Shown one piece after another: positions 58,366 to 64,000 of a stretch of DNA of 64,000 nucleotides; the stretch's first letter is position 1, and the number at the start of each line of letters is the position of its first letter. A program made the position numbers and the translations under genes. The DNA is from Myxococcaceae bacterium (GTDB lineage Bacteria; Myxococcota; Myxococcia; Myxococcales; Myxococcaceae), in NCBI GenBank assembly GCA_016793095.1, contig JAEUJQ010000072.1, positions 1 through 64,000 of the forward strand, in the 5' to 3' direction. The notes below the pieces were generated by a model that was not told the origin of the DNA, did not search any database, and saw only the letters and a program-made list of their open reading frames with translations.

Positions 58366-60117
58366 TCACCGCGGCACGAGCACGAGCGACGACTGCGCAG
58401 GCAGCTCGACGTCGAGCACGCCACCCGCGCCCACGGTGAGCGCCGGCCCCGGCACCAGCGCGTTCGCGAGCAGCGTGCCCGCTGGCCGGGACGTCGTGAG
58501 GCGGGTGCGCGAGCCGTGGCGGCCGTTCGTGTTGAGCACCACCAGCGCGTACGCCTCGCCTGCGTCGCCGCCCGTGCGCTCGAAGGCGAACAAGCCGGCG
58601 TCGCTCTCCTCCTGCGTGTTGCCGGTGGCGAACACCACGCGGGTGTCTCCGCGCCGCAGCGCCACGTGCTGCTTGCGCACCGCCGTCAGCGCCGCCAGGT
58701 GCTGCCACGTCTCGCCGCTCGCGTCGAAGCCCGTCGTCCACAGCACCTCCCGGTTCGCCGGGTCGTTGCCACCCGCGAAGTCGTACTCGGTGCCGTAGTA
58801 GACGCAGGGGAGCCCCTCTTCGGTCAGCAGCAGGGTGAGCGCGTTGCGCAGCGCCTTCGCGTCACCGCGCGCGTTGGAGAGGAAGCGCGCGGTGTCGTGG
58901 TTGTCGATGAAGTTCACCGGCACCTTCGCCGGCGCCAGGCCGATGCCGTTGGGCTGGGGCGTCGAGCTCCAGTTCTTCGCGCGCTGCGCCCACATCCACG
59001 CAATCTGGTTGGTGCCCCGCTGCTTGCTCGCGTCGTGCGCCTTCTCGAAGACGTCGGCGTACACCACGTACTTCTGCGAGAAGTTGAAGACCGAGTCGAG
59101 CTCGCCCGGCCGCGTGAAGCTGCCGAGCAGCTCGTCGCGCCCGTCGAAGGCCTCGCCGAACATCAGGAAGCGGTGCTTGCCCTGCGCCGCGAGCCGCTCC
59201 CGCACCGCCGGCGCGAAGTGCTGCCAGAAGCCGTGCTCGACGTGCTTCACCGTGTCGATGCGGAAGCCGTCGAGGTCCACCCACTCGGCCCAGCGCGCGT
59301 ACGCGTCCACCATCGCCTCGCGCACGGCGGGCAGCTCGGTCGCCACGTCTTTCAGGCCGCCGGGGAAGTCGCCGAGCAGCAGCTGGTCTGGCTGCTCGTA
59401 GTCCAGGGTGCGGCCGAGCCCATGGTAGGCGTCGGCGGCGCCCAGCACGTCCGGCTTCGGTCGCTGCCGGTAGATGTCGGGCACGTCGAAGAAGGTGATG
59501 GGCGCGCGGCCCGCCACCCCGAGCGAGGTGAAGACCTGCACTCCGCGCGGGTCGTAGTCCGGGTCGAACTCCGTGGAGCGCGTCACCGGTGACGTGCCGC
59601 CCGAGCCGCCGATGTACACGTCGGGCTTCCCGTTCAGGTTCTGGTCGTAGAAGAAGACCTGCCCCATGTGGTTGGTGACGATGTCGAGCACCACCTTCAT
59701 CTTCCGGTCGTGCGCCGCCTTCACCAGGCTGCGCAGCTCGGACACGTCGCCGAAGTGCGGGTTGGGCTCCGTGAGGTCCTGCGCCCAGTAGCCGTGGTAG
59801 GCGTCGAAGTCGGCGTCGGTCTCGACGTTGCGGACGGCAGGCGAAATCCACAGCGTCGTCACGCCGAGCCGCTCGAAGTAGTCGAGGTGGTTCTCGAGGC
59901 CGCGCCAGTCGCCGCCCTGGAAGCGCGCGAGGTGTCCAGCCTGCACGCCGTAGTCGTTGTTCACGTCGCCGTTCGCGAAGCGGTCGACGAGCACCTGGTA
60001 GATGACCTCGTCGCGCCAGTCGTCGACGTGCGTGGTGAGGGGCACCGGCTGCGCGTCGGGCGGCGGCGCGAGGCAGGCCGAGCAGAGGACGAAGGCGGCA
60101 GAGAGCAGGAAGCGCAT
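58366..60117 (-). CDS. GH13 alpha-amylase lipoprotein
   Basis: 583 residues. Lipobox VLCSAC (C15). GH13 motifs: region I DIVTNH (145-150), region II GFRIDTVKH with the nucleophile D288, region III FGEAF with the acid E322, region IV FIDNHD with D408. A C-terminal beta domain follows (about 495-583). Region II RIDTVKH is typical of the cyclomaltodextrinase/neopullulanase and alpha-amylase clades. The enzyme would cut alpha-1,4-glucan at the outer membrane. Third gene of the operon (12-bp gap after the porin). Confidence 0.93.
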   Translation of the reverse strand: MRFLLSAAFVLCSACLAPPPDAQPVPLTTHVDDWRDEVIYQVLVDRFANGDVNNDYGVQAGHLARFQGGDWRGLENHLDYFERLGVTTLWISPAVRNVETDADFDAYHGYWAQDLTEPNPHFGDVSELRSLVKAAHDRKMKVVLDIVTNHMGQVFFYDQNLNGKPDVYIGGSGGTSPVTRSTEFDPDYDPRGVQVFTSLGVAGRAPITFFDVPDIYRQRPKPDVLGAADAYHGLGRTLDYEQPDQLLLGDFPGGLKDVATELPAVREAMVDAYARWAEWVDLDGFRIDTVKHVEHGFWQHFAPAVRERLAAQGKHRFLMFGEAFDGRDELLGSFTRPGELDSVFNFSQKYVVYADVFEKAHDASKQRGTNQIAWMWAQRAKNWSSTPQPNGIGLAPAKVPVNFIDNHDTARFLSNARGDAKALRNALTLLLTEEGLPCVYYGTEYDFAGGNDPANREVLWTTGFDASGETWQHLAALTAVRKQHVALRRGDTRVVFATGNTQEESDAGLFAFERTGGDAGEAYALVVLNTNGRHGSRTRLTTSRPAGTLLANALVPGPALTVGAGGVLDVELPAQSSLVLVPR

Positions 60118-60129
60118 GGTGAGGTCTCC

Positions 60130-61551
60130 TCAGCGCACCGGGTAGGTCGTCGCGTTGAACCACCACTCGACCGAGATGCCGGCGTAGTGCTCGACGGTGC
60201 GGCGCGAGAACGGGTCATCGACGCCGTAGAAGGACCGCGCGCCGGCGTCACGAAGCGAGAGGGCGTAGACGAGCCGCAGCTGCGGCCGCTGGAACAGGCC
60301 GTGCCCGAACGGCGAGAAGTAGGGCATCAGGCCGAGCTGCGCGACGGTGCCACCGCGGAGCCCGCCGGTGTTCGGGTCCACCAGCGCGTAGACACGCCGC
60401 TGCACGTTGGCCTCGACCGCCACGCCGAAGAGCCGCGTCGCGTACCACTGCATGCGCGCCGACAAGGCGCCCTCGTCGTACTTGCCCGAGGACGTCTCCG
60501 AGACGCCGGCGTCGCGCACGAGGTCGAGGTAGCCGCCCACCAGCAGGCCGAGGTGCGTCGTGTCCCAGCCGCCCGCCAGCGCCAGCCGCGACGAGCGCGC
60601 GCCCACGGTGGTGAGCTGGTTGTTGAAGCGCGTGGGCATCGTCAGCTCGTCCGTCGTCGCGAGCCCCCACGTCTGCCGTGCCCACAGGTGCGCGAAGCGC
60701 TTCCCGTGCCACACCGACGCCTGGCCGCCGGCCATCACGCCCCAGTCGCCCGGCAGCGCCTGCTCGTCACCCGTCGTGGGGCTGCGCCGCACGCCCGCGG
60801 GCAGCTGGTGCGCTTCGGCGTAGAGCGAGAAGCGCAGGCCGAGCCCCGACGCGCCGTTCACCTCGTGCGTCAGCTTGAGGCTCTCGACGAGTCGCGGCCG
60901 GTCGAGGCGCGGCACCGACACCGTGCCGAAGTCCACCGGGTCGTTGTTCACCACCAGCTGGTACGTCGCGGGCGTGTCGAGGCGCTGCAGGCCCGCGTGC
61001 AGGCGCAGCTTCGTCTGGCCGAACCCGAGCTGAACGCCTCCGCCCACGGTGTTCAGGTCGTCGAGCGGCCAGAAGTTCAGCAGGTAGATGTCGTCGCCGC
61101 GGTACATGCGCGAGCCCGCCCACGCCGAGAAGCCCTCACCCACCGACGCCTCCGCGTAGAGGTTGCGCAGGCCGATGCTCTGCAGCGAGCGCCCGTTGAA
61201 GTGGAAGAAGGGCGGGAAGAAGGCCACCGTCGAGACGACCCGGCTCTGCACCGAGCCGAAGGTGTCTTCGCGGCGCAGCTCGAGCTCGGCGTACGAGTCT
61301 TCGATGAGGCGGGGGCCGTGGCTGACGAGGTTGGTGCTGCGGCCCGTCTGGCCAGCGAGGTCGGTGCCGATGCCGACGCGCCCGTAGGAGCCGAACTCGA
61401 AGCGCCCCTTCGAGAAGTCGTAGCTGGACGCCTCGGCAGGCGCTGGCGCGGTCGCGGCAGGCGCCACGGGCACCACCGGCCGTGAGGGCGTGGCGTCTTC
61501 AGCGACCGCGACGGAGGCCAGACAGAAGCAGGAGAGGAGTGCGCTGCGCAT
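60130..61551 (-). CDS. maltoporin-like outer-membrane sugar porin
   Basis: 473 residues with a signal peptide (about 1-17) and an Ala/Pro linker (20-42). The barrel begins GRFEFGSYGRVGIGTDLAGQ, the LamB/ScrY-type opening, and continues in alternating strands with aromatic girdles (AFFPPFFHFNGRS, GQTKLRLHAGLQRL) to ISVEWWFNATTYPVR at the end. LamB-type porins form trimers with a greasy slide for maltodextrins. Middle gene of the operon between two GH13 lipoproteins (3 bp after the first, 12 bp before the second), which strongly supports a maltodextrin role. Confidence 0.85.
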   Translation of the reverse strand: MRSALLSCFCLASVAVAEDATPSRPVVPVAPAATAPAPAEASSYDFSKGRFEFGSYGRVGIGTDLAGQTGRSTNLVSHGPRLIEDSYAELELRREDTFGSVQSRVVSTVAFFPPFFHFNGRSLQSIGLRNLYAEASVGEGFSAWAGSRMYRGDDIYLLNFWPLDDLNTVGGGVQLGFGQTKLRLHAGLQRLDTPATYQLVVNNDPVDFGTVSVPRLDRPRLVESLKLTHEVNGASGLGLRFSLYAEAHQLPAGVRRSPTTGDEQALPGDWGVMAGGQASVWHGKRFAHLWARQTWGLATTDELTMPTRFNNQLTTVGARSSRLALAGGWDTTHLGLLVGGYLDLVRDAGVSETSSGKYDEGALSARMQWYATRLFGVAVEANVQRRVYALVDPNTGGLRGGTVAQLGLMPYFSPFGHGLFQRPQLRLVYALSLRDAGARSFYGVDDPFSRRTVEHYAGISVEWWFNATTYPVR

Positions 61552-61554
61552 GAG

Positions 61555-63702
61555 TCACCTCGCCACGAGGATGCGGACCTGCCGCGCGGGGACCGTGACG
61601 GAGCCACCGGCCGACATCACCTCTTCGACGAGCTCGTCCATCGGGCGGCTCGGCAGCCCCGAGAGGGTGGCCGGTGCGTCGCCGCGGTTGATGGCGACGT
61701 AGACGGTCCCTTCGGCCGAGTTCATCGAGTACAGCCAGGTGTCGTTGCCGACGTTGAGGGTGGTGCGCGTGCCCCGCCGCAGCGCCGGGTGGGCCTTGCG
61801 GATGGCGCCCAGCTTCTGCAGGCGCGTCAACATCCACTGCTGGTGCGGGTTGAGGCCGCTCCACTGCATGAAGCGCCGGTTGTCGGGGTCGCCGCAGCCC
61901 GGCAGGCCCACCTCGTCGCCGTAGTAGAGCAGGGGCGCGCCGCGGCTCGTGTAGAGCACGCCGAAGGCCACCGCGAGGCGCTCGTACGGCTCGCGGGAGT
62001 TCACCGCCGCCGGGCCCGTCCACGCGCAGTTCGAGCCGTTGTCGTACTCCCCCCAGCGCGGCGGGCGCTCGGCCATGTGAATGACGCGGCCGATGTCGTG
62101 GTTTCCAATCCACGTGCTCATCACCGCGTTCGGTCCGTAGAAGCCGTCGTTCGAGTCCATGAAGCCCGACAGGTTCGACATCGGCTCGGCGCCGCGCACG
62201 GTGGCCTGCAGGAGGATTCGCCGCAGCGGGAAGTCGAACTGCCCGTCGAGCTTCGTGCGCGGGTCGATGAACGAGGCGAGGTACTGCCGGTTCCCGAAGT
62301 CGTACGTCTCGCCCACCATGTAGAAGCGCTGGCGCGGAGACTGCGTCGCGTGCACCTCGGTCTCGAGGCGCGTGCGCAGCTCGGTGAGCCACGAGCCGTC
62401 CACGTGCTTGATGGCGTCGGCGCGGATGCCGTCGAAGCCCACCCGCTTCACCCAGTCGATGACGTTGCCCACCGAGTACGCGCGCGCGGCCGGCACGGTG
62501 AAGTTCCAGTGAGGCAGGTAGCGGGTGAACCAGCAGCGGTGGCCCTGGCTGTTCCACGGACAGACGCCGCTGTCGTTGCAGATGCACTCGCCGCCGTTGA
62601 ACTGCAGCGGCCAGAACCAGCCGGGGTTCTGCTGGAACACCTGCGCCGACTCGTGCACGTGCACCATCGCGTAGTCGAGCAGCACCTTGACGTCCTGGCG
62701 GTGGGCCTCGTCGACGAGGTCCTTCAGGTCCTGCTCGGTGCCGAGGCAGCGCTCGGCGCGCGTCACGTCGCTGGGCCAGTAGCCGTGGTACGCGCTGTAG
62801 TTGCGCCCGTCGAAGCCCGCTCCCGAGCCGTCGGCGTTCTCGGCCGCGAAGGTGATGAGGAGGGTGTTGACGCCGAGGTCGCGGAAGTAGCCGGCGCGCA
62901 GCTTCGCCGTCACGCCCTTCCAGTCGCCGCCCATGTAGTTCGCGAGCGTCGGCACGCCGGCGACGTTGCAGTTGTTGGTGGTGTCGCCGTCGAAGAAGCG
63001 GTCGACGAAGACGGAGTAGATGACCGAGTCGCGCCAGTCGAAGACGCCCGTCGTCGGCGTCGTCATCGCGCAGGTGTACGAGGTCGGGCAGGTCGTCGCC
63101 GCGCGCAGGGAGTTGGTGATGCCGCCCGTCTGCGCCGTCGCGGGGTTGCCCGGGTCGAGCAGCCAGGTGCTGCCGTCGACGACGAACTTGTACTGCACGG
63201 GCTGGTTCCAGGGCACCGGCACCGAGGCGCGCCACTGGCTTCCCGTCTTCGTCATCGCGACGCCGGCCGTCCAGCCGTCCTCGCGGAAGTCGCCGCGCAC
63301 CTCGACGGACATCTCGGTGCCCGCCGGGAAGGTGAAGTCCACTGCGCAGCGCCGCGCCGCCTCGGCGCACAGCTGGGTCGCGCCACCCGCGGCGCCGCCC
63401 GCCAGCGCCGAGCCTCCGCCTGTCGCCCCGCCGGCCTCACCGCCGCCCAGGCTGAACCCGCCGCCGATGCCCGCGCCCACGCCTGCCCCCGTGCCCGCGC
63501 CGGTGCCCGCGCCCGTCCCTGCGCCCGTCCCTGCGCCCGTCCCTGCGCCCGTCCCCGCGCCAGCGCCAGTCCCGGTGCCGCCGCCGTGGCCGTTCGCGCA
63601 GTCAGGCGTGAAGGTGCGCTGCGAGGTGAGAGAGGGACGTGTCGTGGTGTCGCCGCACGCGAGGGCGAGCGCTGCAAGGATGAAGGGGATTCGGCGGGTC
63701 AT
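61555..63702 (-). CDS. GH13 alpha-amylase lipoprotein with starch-binding-like N-domain
   Basis: 715 residues. Lipobox LALAC (C16). Residues 38-110 are a Gly/Thr/Ala linker with about eight copies of GTGA, encoded by a 12-bp DNA repeat (about 63480-63560). Residues 118-185 form an E-set/CBM48-like domain (VDFTFPAGTEMSVEVRGDFR, VQYKFVVDGSTW). The catalytic barrel has region I DYAMVHVH (343-350, an unusual form), nucleophile D429 in GIRADAIKH, acid E465 in VGETYD and D536 in WIGNHD. Six cysteines in 374-390 suggest a disulphide-rich loop. First gene of the operon; the upstream 208 bp would hold its promoter. Confidence 0.93.
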   Translation of the reverse strand: MTRRIPFILAALALACGDTTTRPSLTSQRTFTPDCANGHGGGTGTGAGAGTGAGTGAGTGAGTGAGTGAGTGAGVGAGIGGGFSLGGGEAGGATGGGSALAGGAAGGATQLCAEAARRCAVDFTFPAGTEMSVEVRGDFREDGWTAGVAMTKTGSQWRASVPVPWNQPVQYKFVVDGSTWLLDPGNPATAQTGGITNSLRAATTCPTSYTCAMTTPTTGVFDWRDSVIYSVFVDRFFDGDTTNNCNVAGVPTLANYMGGDWKGVTAKLRAGYFRDLGVNTLLITFAAENADGSGAGFDGRNYSAYHGYWPSDVTRAERCLGTEQDLKDLVDEAHRQDVKVLLDYAMVHVHESAQVFQQNPGWFWPLQFNGGECICNDSGVCPWNSQGHRCWFTRYLPHWNFTVPAARAYSVGNVIDWVKRVGFDGIRADAIKHVDGSWLTELRTRLETEVHATQSPRQRFYMVGETYDFGNRQYLASFIDPRTKLDGQFDFPLRRILLQATVRGAEPMSNLSGFMDSNDGFYGPNAVMSTWIGNHDIGRVIHMAERPPRWGEYDNGSNCAWTGPAAVNSREPYERLAVAFGVLYTSRGAPLLYYGDEVGLPGCGDPDNRRFMQWSGLNPHQQWMLTRLQKLGAIRKAHPALRRGTRTTLNVGNDTWLYSMNSAEGTVYVAINRGDAPATLSGLPSRPMDELVEEVMSAGGSVTVPARQVRILVAR
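63480..63560 (-). repeat. 12-bp coding repeat in amylase linker
   Basis: Tandem GTCCCTGCGCCC-type units on the plus strand, read on the minus strand as repeated Gly-Thr-Gly-Ala. Slippage would change linker length in frame. Confidence 0.8.
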
Positions 63703-63910
63703 GGAGCCTCCGGGCTCGCGCTAGGCATTCCACGTGCCAGTCGGATCAGCCCGCGTGCGCCCGCTAACCCGCTGGAATCGGCCCTCACCCGCTGCCCGCA
63801 GCCGGCGGCGAGGACGCCTGTCCTCCTTCCCTGTCGGCTGACGCCTCGGGTGCAGCTCCCCCAGTGGAGGGTGACGCCCCGGACCCGGGCCGTGCGATAA
63901 GAGCGGTCTG

Positions 63911-64000
63911 ATGCGTCCGCTGGCCCTCCTGCTCCTCGCGAGCTGCTCGTTCACGCCCATTCCCGACGTGACGTCGAACTACGTCGAGCCGTGCGACACG
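63911..64000 (+). CDS. lipoprotein, partial (runs off right edge)
   Basis: 30 codons from the ATG at 63911: MRPLALLLLASC is a lipoprotein signal (C12), then SFTPIPDVTSNYVEPCDT. Divergent from the glucan operon across 208 bp. Nothing more can be said. Confidence 0.7.
   Translation, partial: MRPLALLLLASCSFTPIPDVTSNYVEPCDT

Noticed and set aside
61789-63900. 703-codon plus-strand frame
   Set aside because: Antisense to the GH13 amylase, which has all catalytic residues.

Overview
The window is about 70% GC, densely coded on both strands and has no tRNA, rRNA, insertion sequence or CRISPR array that I can see. It looks like a chromosomal segment of a Myxococcota bacterium (myxobacterium-like). 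The reasons are the very high GC3 codon use, about 17 predicted lipoproteins, secreted proteins with Gly/Ala- or DAG/DGG-rich linkers after the lipobox, repeated small Cys-rich modules, FecR/ECF sigma and MCP signalling genes, and a complement of conserved but nameless proteins typical of that phylum. The species call is inference; nothing here is a taxonomic marker.

Layout. 1-6.3 kb: an AddB-like nuclease running off the left edge, a broken HEAT-repeat gene, and a two-gene operon for a CsgG/LpoB-like secreted protein and a Cys-repeat lipoprotein. 6.4-12.2 kb: a small membrane protein overlapping a Nudix hydrolase, an unknown protein with internal repeats, a small zinc-ribbon/Cys peptide gene overlapping a radical SAM/SPASM enzyme, then two divergent genes with matching Cys-rich N-termini. 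12.2-18.9 kb: an operon of an RG-rich small protein and an RNA-ligase/kinase-fold fusion, an MDR dehydrogenase lacking a catalytic zinc ligand, a coiled-coil lipoprotein, a macrodomain-like protein and an SMI1/KNR4 protein. Copies of a 58-bp repeat sit just after stop codons here. 18.9-28.3 kb: a lipoprotein divergent from two FtsX-type permeases, a DUF4874/DUF4832 lipoprotein, and an ECF sigma/FecR-like regulator pair.

28.3-40.3 kb: a barrel-like protein with long amino-acid repeats, an OmpA-type lipoprotein, two YghO-like acyltransferase-fold paralogues, an HD-domain protein, a CxxCH lipoprotein converging on an NhaR-like regulator across a triplicated gene junction, an MCP and two small lipoproteins. 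40.4-48.6 kb: an M50 site-2 protease followed by a 15-unit minisatellite of about 31 bp, three cell-envelope or unknown genes, Uma2, a GHL10 lipoprotein and a five-EF-hand lipoprotein. 48.6-58.4 kb: a glycerate-kinase-like gene divergent from an MFS transporter, a VOC protein, a di-heme peroxidase, tandem Cys-rich lipoproteins, a RetSat/CrtI-like oxidoreductase, an M32 carboxypeptidase, DUF302 and a second SMI1/KNR4 protein. 58.4-63.7 kb: a compact alpha-glucan operon (lipoprotein GH13, maltoporin-like porin, lipoprotein GH13).

The genes form small functional groups rather than one island. The clearest pathway is surface starch or maltodextrin breakdown and uptake (58366-63702). The best candidates for an undescribed system are the RNA-ligase/kinase fusion with its RG-rich partner (12265-14169) and the radical SAM/SPASM enzyme with its overlapping Cys-rich small protein (8440-10000). 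The oddest DNA structures are the stop-codon-linked 58-bp repeats, the minisatellite after the M50 gene and the triplicated convergent gene junction.
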